Below are positions 18,036-27,382 of a stretch of DNA of 64,000 bases, in pieces. The position numbers and the translations under genes are program-made. The stretch's first letter is position 1, and each line of letters opens with the position of its first letter. The notes under the pieces are model-generated. The model ran no database searches. It was not told where the DNA came from and saw only the letters and a list, made by a program, of their open reading frames with translations. This stretch comes from a bacterium (GTDB taxonomy: Bacteria; Bacteroidota; Ignavibacteria; SZUA-365): NCBI GenBank assembly GCA_020444325.1, contig JAHLLD010000013.1, positions 1 to 64,000 on the forward strand, read 5' to 3'.

Positions 18036-19402
18036 GCGCTTGTTTGCTGTTGTGTAAATCTGAGCAGGGCGATATCGCCACTGTCGTCACGCAGGGCTGC
18101 ATGCGCATCGAGACGCACACCGCATACCCAGACGAGTCCGTTCTTCCCTTCGAGCACCGGGATATCGCTGCGCCGATGCGCCGGAATACCGGCCGAGGTC
18201 AGGAACCCCGAGACGCGAAGCGAGCCGATCCCTCCAATCGGCGTGAAACGGTCATCAGCCGTCCATGCCCGCAGCGTCAGCCTGTCACCGCATCGCGAAA
18301 GATCGATGTACTCCTCGTTCGGGTCGCGGCTGAAGGAGACGTCGTGTCGCGAACACCGCTGCAGTGAAACCCGGGCCGAGCCGAATTCCCGCTGCATACC
18401 CGGTTCGAGAACGGTGGCTTCAGGAACAGCGGAAGGACGACGGAATACGATAGCGTCCTTTTCCCTGAATGCGCGAAAGCCGCCACGCAGGACGGCATGT
18501 TTACCCGGTTCCGCATCAATAAGATGCAGAAGAGAAAAGACTTCATCGAACTGTCCCTCGCTGCCGCGCAGCATGCCGATCGCTTTGCGCAGCAGGGCCA
18601 GTTGCTCATATTCAAAATACCCTTTCAACGGCTGAACCGCAACCTGAAGCCCTTCCGCATCGGCAACGATACACTCCGCTGCACGCGCAGCGATATGCGC
18701 TTCGAGAAAACCGTCGAGGGAACGAAAGAGCCGGGCATTGTCCACCGCAACGCCGGGCCATGCGGCACCCGCATGCGCGCGCAGTGCGGGAATGACGTGA
18801 TGCCGGAGGGCATTGCGACTGTATGCGTCACTGTCGTTGGAGCTGTCGTGGCACCAGCGGAGTCCGCGGACTTCGGCCCAGGTTTCGAGCACGGCGCGGG
18901 TTTCCGTGAGAAAAGGACGGTACAGCCGGTCGCGTACCGGGGACATCCCGGCAAGACCACGCACGCCGCTACCGCGCAGGAAATGTGCCAGCACGGTTTC
19001 TGCCTGGTCATCGGCGTGATGCGCGAGCATGATGGCATCCGCTTCGTGTTCGTCGGCGATGTCATTGAGCACGGCATAGCGGAGGCGGCGCGCAACATCC
19101 TGCAGCGACCCTCCTTCCACATCGTGTACTCCGCGCACATCGATACGGCGCGTGGCGAAACGCGCGCCCAGTAGTCCGGCCATTTCACGTACGAAACGCT
19201 CTTCCGCATCCGCGTCATCCCGGAGTCCATGATGGATATAGGCGCACACCAGTTCCAGCGACCATCGCCGCGCGATGCCGCCCATGACATCCGCGAGCAC
19301 GGTGGAATCGAGTCCCCCGCTCACCGCGATTACGAAGCGGCGCTTCGGAGCCAGCACGTCATGCCTGCGCAGAAATTCTGTTGTGCGTGTGAGGAGGGAC
19401 AT
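18032..19402 (-). CDS. tilS: tRNA(Ile)-lysidine synthase
   Basis: This 456-residue enzyme modifies C34 of tRNA-Ile(CAU) to lysidine, which changes its codon specificity. The N-type ATP pyrophosphatase motif SGGLDS lies at residues 28-33. It is followed by YIHHGLRDDADAEERFV, LAHHADDQAETVLAHFLRGSGVRGL and the motif RNALRHHVIPALR, then the substrate-binding domain and a C-terminal domain with LRAWTADDRFTPIGG. Length is typical of the long TilS form. It begins one base into the stop of the small upstream gene and overlaps hpt by four bases. Confidence 0.95.
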   Translation of the reverse strand: MSLLTRTTEFLRRHDVLAPKRRFVIAVSGGLDSTVLADVMGGIARRWSLELVCAYIHHGLRDDADAEERFVREMAGLLGARFATRRIDVRGVHDVEGGSLQDVARRLRYAVLNDIADEHEADAIMLAHHADDQAETVLAHFLRGSGVRGLAGMSPVRDRLYRPFLTETRAVLETWAEVRGLRWCHDSSNDSDAYSRNALRHHVIPALRAHAGAAWPGVAVDNARLFRSLDGFLEAHIAARAAECIVADAEGLQVAVQPLKGYFEYEQLALLRKAIGMLRGSEGQFDEVFSLLHLIDAEPGKHAVLRGGFRAFREKDAIVFRRPSAVPEATVLEPGMQREFGSARVSLQRCSRHDVSFSRDPNEEYIDLSRCGDRLTLRAWTADDRFTPIGGIGSLRVSGFLTSAGIPAHRRSDIPVLEGKNGLVWVCGVRLDAHAALRDDSGDIALLRFTQQQTSA

Positions 19403-19896
19403 CAGTCCTCATCCCCCATTGCCGTTTCCTCACCTTCGGAGGGATTTCCCTTCCCATCGGGCCGGTGATTGTCACCGTCATCCCGCGTCATTTCCAGCTC
19501 CCAGTTCTTCATCCAGGCAAAATCTTCGGCCAGATGCATCAGGTTCCGGAGGGCAGGTTGCGAGACCGCGAGTACGTGGCGATCGACCATGGAGCGGAAT
19601 TCCTCCTCGCCGTCCGCTACGAACTCCTTCACTTTCGCATGAAAGCTGTGCACGCCATAGGAAAACTCCTCTTCCAGCTTGGCGTACAGGTCGGATTGCG
19701 GCGTCTGTTTGTGAATGGCCGATTGTACGCGCGTCAGGTATTTGGCGGTGAAGGACAAATCTCCCAGTTCCGCGTGCTTTCCGCGGTCGGCGGCGTGCTG
19801 CAGAAACGCCGCGAGCAGTTCGCCGTCACGCAGTCCATCACGCGTATACGCGTTGAGTACCGTGATAATTTCTTTCACATGGGGAGAGATTTCCAT
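19402..19896 (-). CDS. Small hypothetical protein upstream of tilS
   Basis: This is a 164-residue acidic, mostly helical cytoplasmic protein. No signal peptide, membrane segment or known motif is recognised. It has several Glu/Lys-rich helices (KYLTRVQSAIHKQ, DLYAKLEEEFSYG, FHAKVKEFVADGEEEFRSM) and an acidic disordered tail rich in Asp, Gly and Glu. ATG 19896 is chosen because AAAAGGA lies about ten bases upstream and homology-like composition begins there. It is the first gene of the minus-strand run, and its stop overlaps the tilS start by one base. A regulatory or adaptor role is only a guess. Confidence 0.6.
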   Translation of the reverse strand: MEISPHVKEIITVLNAYTRDGLRDGELLAAFLQHAADRGKHAELGDLSFTAKYLTRVQSAIHKQTPQSDLYAKLEEEFSYGVHSFHAKVKEFVADGEEEFRSMVDRHVLAVSQPALRNLMHLAEDFAWMKNWELEMTRDDGDNHRPDGKGNPSEGEETAMGDED

Positions 19897-20070
19897 AGGG
19901 AAGCAATCCTTTTCCTTGAAGCGGGAAGTGATGATTCTTTTAACATACGCAAAAGCTGACCGGTTCTGAAGGGAATTTCCCGTACACGCGTGCGGGGAAC
20001 AGAAAGCCCGCACGCCCCGTAACAACAGGGTATACAGCGTGGGAGCGTCCCCGTAACACCATTGATTTTG

Positions 20071-20101
20071 TTGCATTTCAAGCGATAAAAAAGTAGTTTG
20101 G
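20071..20101 (+). promoter_or_regulatory. Bacteroidota-type promoter of the GH57 gene
   Basis: TTG at 20071-20073, 20 bases, then TAGTTTGG at 20094-20101. This is close to the -33/-7 consensus, with the box one base short of TAnnTTTG. The predicted leader is about 65 nt. Confidence 0.4.
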
Positions 20102-20172
20102 CCTCTTGATGGCACATCATTTCCACAGCCCTGAGTTATCGTAGTCACCTTCATAGTTTTTTGCGGAGTATT

Positions 20173-22755
20173 ATGAAACGCAGCTTCTTCCATCTGCTGG
20201 TTGCTACCCTGTTTATGTCCCTCGTGGCAAACGCCCAGCCCTCGAAAAGCGGTGACGGCATTACCTTTGTCTATGCGAATCCCGAAGCATCTTCGGTTTC
20301 CCTGGTCGGAGATTTCAATGCCTGGTCTACCGAGACGCATCCGATGAGCAAAGCGGAAGAGGGTAAATGGACCGTAACCGTTGACCTGCTCCCCGGTACC
20401 TACCAATACGCCTACATGATCGACGGCAGCAAGATCGAGATCGATCCGGCAAATCCTCTGACCTTCGAATCGGTGGACGGCCGGCGTCTGAACTCGCTGG
20501 TTTCGATTGCGGAGGATGGAAAGCTGATCACCCAGGGGTATCCGGTACGGAAGAATCTCAACGACTCATATGCGAAAACCGGTGGCACGGTCTTTCTGAA
20601 CCTCGTGTTCCGCCACCATCTTCCTCTGTACTACGATGTAGACAAGGATCACATCGTCGCTCCTTTTGTGCGACAGCATGCGCTGCGTGACTACTTCGAG
20701 CTGGCGGATGTGATTCAGCGCTACCCGAATGTGCACGCAACCGCGGTGCTTTCCCCGACACTGCTGTGGCAGATTCAGGAAATCTATGTCAAGCGCCTCG
20801 AACCTTACATTGAGAAATACCGCCCCAACAATCCGCGTTATGCGGACATGGATGGCGCGCGCTTCCTTCGTGACATGAAGGGAAAGACCGATCCCTGGAT
20901 CGATGCCTGCCTGACACCCGCCGAACAGCTCACCGAAGAAGACAAGGCTGTGCTCTACAAGAACGAGTGGAATGCCTTCACGATGAGCGAAGTGCGGCTG
21001 CACCGCTATCCCGAGCTGACGGCACTGTATGAGAAATGGCGCGACAGCAACGGCAATCCGCAATACACGACGCAGGAACTGCGTCTGCTCAAGTTCATGG
21101 CCATCTTCTCGAATTTCGATACCGAGTTCTACGAGCGCCGCGTCCCGCTGATCCAGACCGGCACGCGCATCTATCGCTCGCTCGACATGCGCGATCTCGT
21201 TTCCTTCCGCAGTGACGGCAAGTACTATCTCAAGCGTGAGATCACCGAGGAAGACTGTCAGCGCATCGTCGCTTCGATCTGGTATGTCATGGCAAGTATC
21301 GTCCCTGCTTTCGACAAGGCACAGTTCAACGCGGACGCAATGATCGGACAGCTTGAGCTTGCGGCGACCTCGTACTCCGACGCCATCCTGCCCCTGCTGA
21401 TCAATACCGACGTCGCGAAAGACGCCGATCCGAAGGTGAATCTGCCCGCACAGTTTGCCTCGCCGCAGGACGCCGACGCGCAGCTGAAAATGTCGCTCGC
21501 CGCTTACAAAAAGTATTTCAATGCCACGCCTTCCGGCTATGTCGCGCCGTACGGCGCGATCTCGCCCGCAGTGATTCCGCTGCTGAAGGAAAACGGTTTC
21601 GAGTGGTTCACTTCCGACGAGCAGGTGCTTGCCAAGAGCGCACCGAAAAATCTTCCGAGCACGCTTCCCTACATGGTGTCGGTTGATGATAAGACCATGT
21701 ACGGCGCGTTTGCAAACGGACTGCTGACGAACCGCATCAACTGGGTATACCGGAATTATTATGCCGAGAACGCGGCCGACGATTTCATCGAGAACGTACT
21801 CTCGATGGCGCCGAACAACAAGAAGAAACATTCTCTCGTCACCGTGGTAATCGACGGCGACGACGCCTGGGCGCATTACCAGCGCGATATCGACGGCAAG
21901 GGCATTATCAACGGCATCTACCGCAAGCTCAACAAACTGTTCAAGAGCCGCACCGTCGTGTCTGTGACCATGTCCGAGTACATCCACGGCAACCGCATGC
22001 GTGGCGTGCCGCCGCATCATCCGAAAGACTTTGACAATATCCGCGAACTCGCCGCCGGCTCCCGCTTCAACGGCAAGTTCAACACGTGGATCGGCACCCG
22101 TGAGACGAACAAGGCGTGGGACTATCTCCGCCAGACGCGCCAGGCCATCGGCGACAAGGCCGCACCGGTCACGACCGAAGAATATCTCGACAACTTCACT
22201 ACCCAGCCATTCAACTTCTTCTACGGCGCGACCAGTCCCCACTGGATGGAAGTGTTCAACAAGAATTCCGTCATGCAGGGCAGTCCGAAACCGTTTGAAG
22301 ATGCCTTCCGCACGATGCTCGCACAGAGTTATGAACTGGCGGGACTCGCGAAACCTGCATCGCTCGCCTCCTTCATCAATCCGAACGAGTACAAACCCGA
22401 CTGGACGGCACCACGTAAACGGACGCGCGTGACCTTCATCTGCCGCCTGGTCGATCGCGAAGCCATTACCTCCGTCTTCATCGCCGGCAACCGCAAGGAA
22501 CTCGCCAACATGGAACCCAACACCATACGGATGTGGGACAATGGCGAAAACGGCGACAAGAACTTCGGTGACAATGCATGGACGCTGATCGTCGAACTCG
22601 ACGAGGGCGAACTGCTGTACAAGTACTCGAACTCCGGTGGCCAGGGTACGTGGGACGGTGCCGAGACCTTCCCGGATGAGTGGCGCACCATTACGATCAG
22701 CGGCGACAAGATGACTGTCGAAGACATCTTCGCCCGCATCAAAAATCGTTACTGA
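20173..22755 (+). CDS. Secreted CBM48-GH57-CBM20 protein, possibly catalytically altered
   Basis: This 860-residue protein has a signal peptide (LLVATLFMSLVANAQ). Residues 25-110 form a CBM48-like module (VSLVGDFNAWSTE, YQYAYMIDG). A glycoside-hydrolase-57-like domain follows with LVFRHHLPLYYD, corresponding to the HQP motif of amylopullulanases, and ends before a C-terminal CBM20-like starch-binding module (ITSVFIAGNRKEL, MWDNGENGD). The GH57 nucleophile motif (W-P-x-E-G-S) reads VAPYGAIS with Tyr460 where Glu is expected, and the DGEN motif reads DGDDAW (561-566). It may bind rather than cleave alpha-glucan, or be a divergent enzyme. ATG 20173 follows GGAGTA; transcription is monocistronic. 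Confidence 0.8.
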   Translation: MKRSFFHLLVATLFMSLVANAQPSKSGDGITFVYANPEASSVSLVGDFNAWSTETHPMSKAEEGKWTVTVDLLPGTYQYAYMIDGSKIEIDPANPLTFESVDGRRLNSLVSIAEDGKLITQGYPVRKNLNDSYAKTGGTVFLNLVFRHHLPLYYDVDKDHIVAPFVRQHALRDYFELADVIQRYPNVHATAVLSPTLLWQIQEIYVKRLEPYIEKYRPNNPRYADMDGARFLRDMKGKTDPWIDACLTPAEQLTEEDKAVLYKNEWNAFTMSEVRLHRYPELTALYEKWRDSNGNPQYTTQELRLLKFMAIFSNFDTEFYERRVPLIQTGTRIYRSLDMRDLVSFRSDGKYYLKREITEEDCQRIVASIWYVMASIVPAFDKAQFNADAMIGQLELAATSYSDAILPLLINTDVAKDADPKVNLPAQFASPQDADAQLKMSLAAYKKYFNATPSGYVAPYGAISPAVIPLLKENGFEWFTSDEQVLAKSAPKNLPSTLPYMVSVDDKTMYGAFANGLLTNRINWVYRNYYAENAADDFIENVLSMAPNNKKKHSLVTVVIDGDDAWAHYQRDIDGKGIINGIYRKLNKLFKSRTVVSVTMSEYIHGNRMRGVPPHHPKDFDNIRELAAGSRFNGKFNTWIGTRETNKAWDYLRQTRQAIGDKAAPVTTEEYLDNFTTQPFNFFYGATSPHWMEVFNKNSVMQGSPKPFEDAFRTMLAQSYELAGLAKPASLASFINPNEYKPDWTAPRKRTRVTFICRLVDREAITSVFIAGNRKELANMEPNTIRMWDNGENGDKNFGDNAWTLIVELDEGELLYKYSNSGGQGTWDGAETFPDEWRTITISGDKMTVEDIFARIKNRY

Positions 22756-22770
22756 CAGCTATGAACGCAT

Positions 22771-22806
22771 ACCGGGACATCGTGCTGCGATGTCCCGGTT
22801 TTTTTT
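22771..22806 (+). terminator. Rho-independent terminator after the GH57 gene
   Basis: A perfect 12-bp stem (ACCGGGACATCG 22771-22782 with complement 22788-22799) and a five-base loop run into eight T residues. Confidence 0.95.
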
Positions 22807-22818
22807 ATCTCATATGCC

Positions 22819-23436
22819 ATGAACGCGAGCATCCCACTTTATAACGAGACCCACTACACGCGGGAAGAACTGATCAAGGACATCGCCGAGCGCGTTGATC
22901 CCGTCGATCTGACAACCGTACTCGGCGCGTTCGAGATGGCGAGCAATGTGCATGAGTACCAGGTGCGCAATGATTCAACCCCGTACTTCTGGCATCTCTC
23001 CCGCGTCGCATCCATCGTGATCAGGGAACTCGAGTACTATAACGGCGATGTCATCAGCGCCGCCCTGCTGCATGACGTACTCGAAGACAGTGATATCATT
23101 ACGGCAGAAGTGCTCAAGTACAATTTCAGCGCGTATATCTCGTACATCGTCGAAGTGCTCACGAAAAACATCCATCTTCTCGGCGTACAGCGGCAGCAGG
23201 AAGACGGTGAATACATCGAGCGCCTTCGCTTCGCAAGCATCGACTGTAAAATCGTGAAGTTCGCCGAGCGCCTCGACAACTACCGCTGCCTGGAGTTCGG
23301 CGTCAAACGCAATCCATTCCGCTACGTCGAAGAAACGGAGCGCGACTACTATCCCATGGCCGAAGCGGAAGACAATGCCATGCTGAAGCGCATCGTGCGC
23401 GAAATGGACAGCATCAAGCACAAACTCTTTACCTAG
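22819..23436 (+). CDS. HD-domain hydrolase, SpoT/MESH1-like
   Basis: This 205-residue cytoplasmic protein has the metal-binding HD pattern of (p)ppGpp hydrolases: YFWHLSRVASIV (His), AALLHDVLEDSD (His-Asp and downstream Glu-Asp) and KFAERLDNYRCL (Asp). Size and motif spacing fit stand-alone small alarmone-hydrolase (MESH1-like) or related HD proteins; no synthetase or ACT domain is present. The substrate is inferred, not shown. It begins just after the upstream terminator and is followed after 75 bases by dtd. Confidence 0.75.
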   Translation: MNASIPLYNETHYTREELIKDIAERVDPVDLTTVLGAFEMASNVHEYQVRNDSTPYFWHLSRVASIVIRELEYYNGDVISAALLHDVLEDSDIITAEVLKYNFSAYISYIVEVLTKNIHLLGVQRQQEDGEYIERLRFASIDCKIVKFAERLDNYRCLEFGVKRNPFRYVEETERDYYPMAEAEDNAMLKRIVREMDSIKHKLFT

Positions 23437-23511
23437 CGCCGTTCCCCCTCTCCTCCGTACATTGTCTGCATACGGATCGAAGAACTTCTGTTTCATGAAG
23501 AACGAGGTCGC

Positions 23512-23976
23512 ATGCGACTGCTCATACAGCGCGTCTCCCGCGCCTCCGTCACAGTAGATAACCGCATCACCGGCGAGATCGGCTCCGGCTTGCTCGTCCT
23601 TCTCGGCGTGCGCGAAGGCGACACCGAAGAAGATGCGCGCTATCTTGCGTCACGGCTCTCTCGCCTGCGTATTTTCAATGATGACGAAGGGAAAATGAAT
23701 CTCTCTGTCGAGGATATCGGGGGCAGCGTACTCGTCGTCTCACAGTTCACCCTGCACGCCGATACGCGCAAAGGCAATCGGCCCAGCTACGGACTTGCTG
23801 CCGCACCTGCGCTGGCAGAAGAACTCTATGAGCTTTTCGTTGCCGAAATGCGCCAGCTTCTCGCTCCCGATCGCGTCGCAACCGGGGAGTTTGGAGCGAT
23901 GATGGATGTCGCGCTGATCAACGACGGTCCCGTCACAATTCTGCTGAAGAGCAAGGGTGAGTACACGGATGGCTGA
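23512..23976 (+). CDS. dtd: D-aminoacyl-tRNA deacylase
   Basis: This 154-residue homodimeric enzyme hydrolyses D-amino acids mis-attached to tRNA. The catalytic motif SQFTLHAD is present, with the partner motif seen here as NDGPVTI (consensus N-x-G-P-x-T). The N terminus [16 protein letters not shown] and the conserved KGNRPSY are typical. Length matches the family (about 145-150). Its stop overlaps the ATG of the next gene by a few bases. Confidence 0.96.
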   Translation: MRLLIQRVSRASVTVDNRITGEIGSGLLVLLGVREGDTEEDARYLASRLSRLRIFNDDEGKMNLSVEDIGGSVLVVSQFTLHADTRKGNRPSYGLAAAPALAEELYELFVAEMRQLLAPDRVATGEFGAMMDVALINDGPVTILLKSKGEYTDG

Positions 23977-24910
23977 TTCCCGCCGTACTCCATCTCACAG
24001 GCGCGTCCTGCTGGTGTTTCTCGATGGCGTCGGACTCGGCGTACGCGATCCCGGGCGCAATCCACTCTTCGCCGCACCGATGTCCTTTCTGCGCTCACTG
24101 CTGGGTGACCTGCCGTCGCTGGGCAGGCGTCATGTGGAATCACCTTCGGCACTCTGCATTCCCGCCGATGCAAACCTCGGTGTTGCCGGACTCCCCCAGA
24201 GCGGCACGGGGCAGTCGACCCTGTACACGGGCATGAACACGGCGCGCATCATCAAACAGCACTTCGGTCCCTATCTTTACTCCACGCTCAAACCCGTCGT
24301 CGCCGAACACAACGTCTTTACGCAGCTCAGCAGCAACGGCAATGCGCTTTCCGTCGCCCTCGCCAACGCGTTCCCCCAGCGCTTCTTCGACTACCTCGAG
24401 GGTCCCCGCCGCCGTATGGTCGCCGGAATGTTCGCCGCAATCGCCGCTGAGGTCCCTTTCCGCGACATTGATGATCTGAAAAACGGACGGGCGGTTTCCA
24501 CCGATATCACCGCGGAACGCTGGGCGGCTATCGGACACCCCGATGCACCGGTCATCACACCGTTTGAAGCCGGCTCCGTGCTGGCGGACGTTGCTGCGCA
24601 GCATGACTTCACGCTGTTCGAGTATTTCATGACCGACAAAGCCGGGCATGATAAAAGCCCGGAATTTGCCGTCGCGACATTGTCTGATGTCGATGAACTG
24701 CTCCGTGGTGTGTACGAGAACATCGATCCTGCGCAGACGCTTGTCATCGTTACCAGCGATCACGGCAATGTGGAGGAAATCGGCATCAAGACGCATACCC
24801 GCCACCCGGTCCCGGTACTGTTCTTCGGCAACCGCGGGGAATTCCCCGTGAGGTCAATCACTTCCATCTCGCATCTCGTTCCTGCCATACGTAGTTTCCT
24901 CCAGGGATAG
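23969..24910 (+). CDS. Phosphoglycerate-mutase-like metalloenzyme (alkaline phosphatase superfamily)
   Basis: This 313-residue protein belongs to the iPGM/alkaline-phosphatase superfamily (PF01676-like). Metal-binding motifs are [10 protein letters not shown] near the N terminus and [12 protein letters not shown] and [12 protein letters not shown] near the C terminus. The nucleophile region reads [13 protein letters not shown]. It is much shorter than iPGM (about 510) and lacks its inserted domain, so it is an uncharacterised phosphohydrolase or phosphomutase of this fold. ATG 23969 lies within the end of dtd, implying translational coupling. The substrate is unknown. Confidence 0.82.
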   Translation: MADSRRTPSHRRVLLVFLDGVGLGVRDPGRNPLFAAPMSFLRSLLGDLPSLGRRHVESPSALCIPADANLGVAGLPQSGTGQSTLYTGMNTARIIKQHFGPYLYSTLKPVVAEHNVFTQLSSNGNALSVALANAFPQRFFDYLEGPRRRMVAGMFAAIAAEVPFRDIDDLKNGRAVSTDITAERWAAIGHPDAPVITPFEAGSVLADVAAQHDFTLFEYFMTDKAGHDKSPEFAVATLSDVDELLRGVYENIDPAQTLVIVTSDHGNVEEIGIKTHTRHPVPVLFFGNRGEFPVRSITSISHLVPAIRSFLQG

Positions 24911-24934
24911 ACCTTTCTCTCTGGGAGATGAAAC

Positions 24935-27358
24935 ATGCAACATTCCTGGCGCCGCATTGCGGGACTCCCCGCCGTGCGCATGCTTGCACTCTACTCTGCT
25001 GGTGTGCTGCTGCAATGGTACCAGCCTCAACACGCGTTCCTGCTGCTAACCGTCACCGGTGCAGTATCGCTGCTTGCCGCCGGTTGCGCAGTTGCTGCAC
25101 TGCGCTGGCGCAGCTGTGCCGCGCTGCGCGACGGCATGCTGCTGCCCCTGCTCCTGCTCTGCGGCATGCTCCGCACGGCGACGGTACTCGAATCCGAACC
25201 CACCTCTCTGCTGCATTTCGCTGACAGAAAGGAAAAACTCATGCTCTCGGGATATGTGGATGGCGAGGCGCGCGTGAGCGATGACAGGCAGAGATTTACG
25301 TTTCGATGCCGAAGGGTGGAAACGGAGGACAGCGCATACGTCGTGGACGGGCGTGTCATGGTCAGCTGGCGCCGAAGCCGCTACGATGCACAGGACACCC
25401 TGCAAACCCTGCGACCTGGGGACCTGCTGCACCTGCGCTGTCGCCTGCGTACGCCCCTCGCGCCGCGTCAGTCCGGTGGATTCGATGCGCGCAGTTGGCT
25501 TATCACTGAACACTGTCAGCTGCTGTGCAGCGTATCGAAAGGCCGTGATCTGCAGATCACGGGATACCGGTCTCCCGGATATCACATGGAGATCGTGCAC
25601 GATCTCCGCCGCGGCATGCGCGAGGCACTCGCAAGCCTGTACGGTCAGGAGCAATATGCGATCATGTGCGGACTCCTGCTCGGCGACCGCAGCAGTATCG
25701 GGCGCGAACGCATGAGCGATTTCCGTCGAAGCGGCATCATGCATATCCTTGCGGTCTCAGGACTGCATGCGGGCATCGTGCTCATGCTTTTTTTCATTCC
25801 CACCGAGCGACTGCCTTACACCTGGAGGGCGCTGCTGGCGATGGGCGGGATGTGGACCTTCGCCGCGGTGACGGGTTTCGCACCGCCGGTGACGCGCGCT
25901 TCGGTCATGGGAACGCTTGCATTGAGTGCAGCCATGCTGCAGCGCAGGTCCGATACCGTCAATGCGCTCGCTGCGGCGGGACTGCTCATTCTGCTCTTCG
26001 ATCCGCTGCAGCTCACCGGGGTCAGTTTTCAACTGTCATTTACGGCAGTGCTCGGCATACTCATGCTGCATGGAAGGATCACGCGCACGATCACCGGCTG
26101 GCTTCCCCGCCGCATCGCGCGTACACCACTGGCAGGAAAAATTCTTGCCCTGCTCGCCCTTACGCTCAGCGCACAGGCCCTGTCGCTGCCCATTCTTCTG
26201 CACGCATTCGGGGAAATGAGTACGGCAGGATTGATCACGAATCTCATTGCTGTTCCCCTCGTGTTCATTGTGGTGAGCTGCGGACTCCTTTCCGTCCTTG
26301 CCTTCCCCCTTTCCGGCTGGCTTGCCGGCAGCTTCGCGGCAACGGCAGCATTCTGTCTCGATACCATCATGTGGGTATCCTCCGCCATCGCAGACATACC
26401 TTTCGCCTCTGTGGGATTTCCGTCGCTGCCCGTGTCCCTGCTTCTCGCATGGCCGTTGATGATCATATACCTCTCCTTCAGCCAGGGCAGGCTCCGGCAG
26501 AAAGTCGTCCTTCTGCTGCTTGTGTCAGGTGCAATCTGGATTGCAGCCGGTGTGCATTCCGACAAACAGGAAGGCACACTGCGTCTCACCTTTCTCGATG
26601 TGGGACAGGGCGATGCCGCCGTACTCGAACTGCCGTCCGGTCGTGTGATCCTCGTCGATACAGGACCGGGAGGTGACGGTGGCGATGCGGGGAGCTACAG
26701 CATCCTGCCTTTCCTGCGGAGCCGCGGAATTGCGGAACTCGATGCCATGATCATCACGCATCCCGACGACGATCATCGCGGCGGAGCAGGATCGATACTA
26801 CGTGGCCTGCCGGTGGAGAGAGTGATTATTGGCGGCGCCTGGCCGGATGAAGGCGAGGCCGCGGAACTCCTCGCCCTGATCAAACGCACTTCGGATACGC
26901 TCTGCGATCTGCGCCGGGGAGATAGTATCGCGCTCGATCCATCCGTGCGGATGTATGTGCTCTCGCCTCCGCCCGGTGCGCATGTGGCTGCGGGAAATGA
27001 CAATTCCGTGGTATTCATGCTGCAGCATGGCGAGAAGCGCTTTCTCTTCACCGGGGATGCCGAGGCAGGAGCCGAGCGGCAGATGGTCATGCACTTCGAT
27101 ACGCTGCTGCAGGCGGATGTACTCAAGGTCGGTCATCACGGCAGCATGACCAGCAGCATTCCCGCCTTCATTCATGCCGTGCGTCCACGCCATGCCGTGA
27201 TCAGCGCGGGACGCAATAACCGCTTCAATCATCCGCGCATGGAAATATTGACGCGCCTTCGCACGGTCGGCGCGCGTATCTCGAGAACCGACGTCGAAGG
27301 AGCAGTCTGTTTTATCTCGGATGGAAAAACCGTGCGGAAGATTTCCGCGACGGAGTAG
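24935..27358 (+). CDS. comEC: ComEC/Rec2 competence protein
   Basis: This 807-residue inner-membrane protein is predicted to form the channel for single-stranded DNA import in natural transformation. N-terminal membrane helices and an OB-like DUF4131 region (residues 30-200) are followed by the Competence domain with MHILAVSGLHAGIVLML. The C-terminal metallo-beta-lactamase domain has FLDVGQGDAAVLELPSG, ITHPDDDHRGG and VGHHGSMTSS. All three domains are intact. GGGAGA precedes ATG 24935. No other competence gene is in the window. It converges with truA. Confidence 0.94.
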   Translation: MQHSWRRIAGLPAVRMLALYSAGVLLQWYQPQHAFLLLTVTGAVSLLAAGCAVAALRWRSCAALRDGMLLPLLLLCGMLRTATVLESEPTSLLHFADRKEKLMLSGYVDGEARVSDDRQRFTFRCRRVETEDSAYVVDGRVMVSWRRSRYDAQDTLQTLRPGDLLHLRCRLRTPLAPRQSGGFDARSWLITEHCQLLCSVSKGRDLQITGYRSPGYHMEIVHDLRRGMREALASLYGQEQYAIMCGLLLGDRSSIGRERMSDFRRSGIMHILAVSGLHAGIVLMLFFIPTERLPYTWRALLAMGGMWTFAAVTGFAPPVTRASVMGTLALSAAMLQRRSDTVNALAAAGLLILLFDPLQLTGVSFQLSFTAVLGILMLHGRITRTITGWLPRRIARTPLAGKILALLALTLSAQALSLPILLHAFGEMSTAGLITNLIAVPLVFIVVSCGLLSVLAFPLSGWLAGSFAATAAFCLDTIMWVSSAIADIPFASVGFPSLPVSLLLAWPLMIIYLSFSQGRLRQKVVLLLLVSGAIWIAAGVHSDKQEGTLRLTFLDVGQGDAAVLELPSGRVILVDTGPGGDGGDAGSYSILPFLRSRGIAELDAMIITHPDDDHRGGAGSILRGLPVERVIIGGAWPDEGEAAELLALIKRTSDTLCDLRRGDSIALDPSVRMYVLSPPPGAHVAAGNDNSVVFMLQHGEKRFLFTGDAEAGAERQMVMHFDTLLQADVLKVGHHGSMTSSIPAFIHAVRPRHAVISAGRNNRFNHPRMEILTRLRTVGARISRTDVEGAVCFISDGKTVRKISATE

Positions 27359-27382
27359 ATAAGAATTTGCATGAAGGAAGAA

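Noticed and set aside
20566-22242. Minus-strand reading frame of 558 codons inside the GH57 gene
   Set aside because: Antisense shadow of a real gene in high-G+C DNA; no signal, motif or ribosome site.
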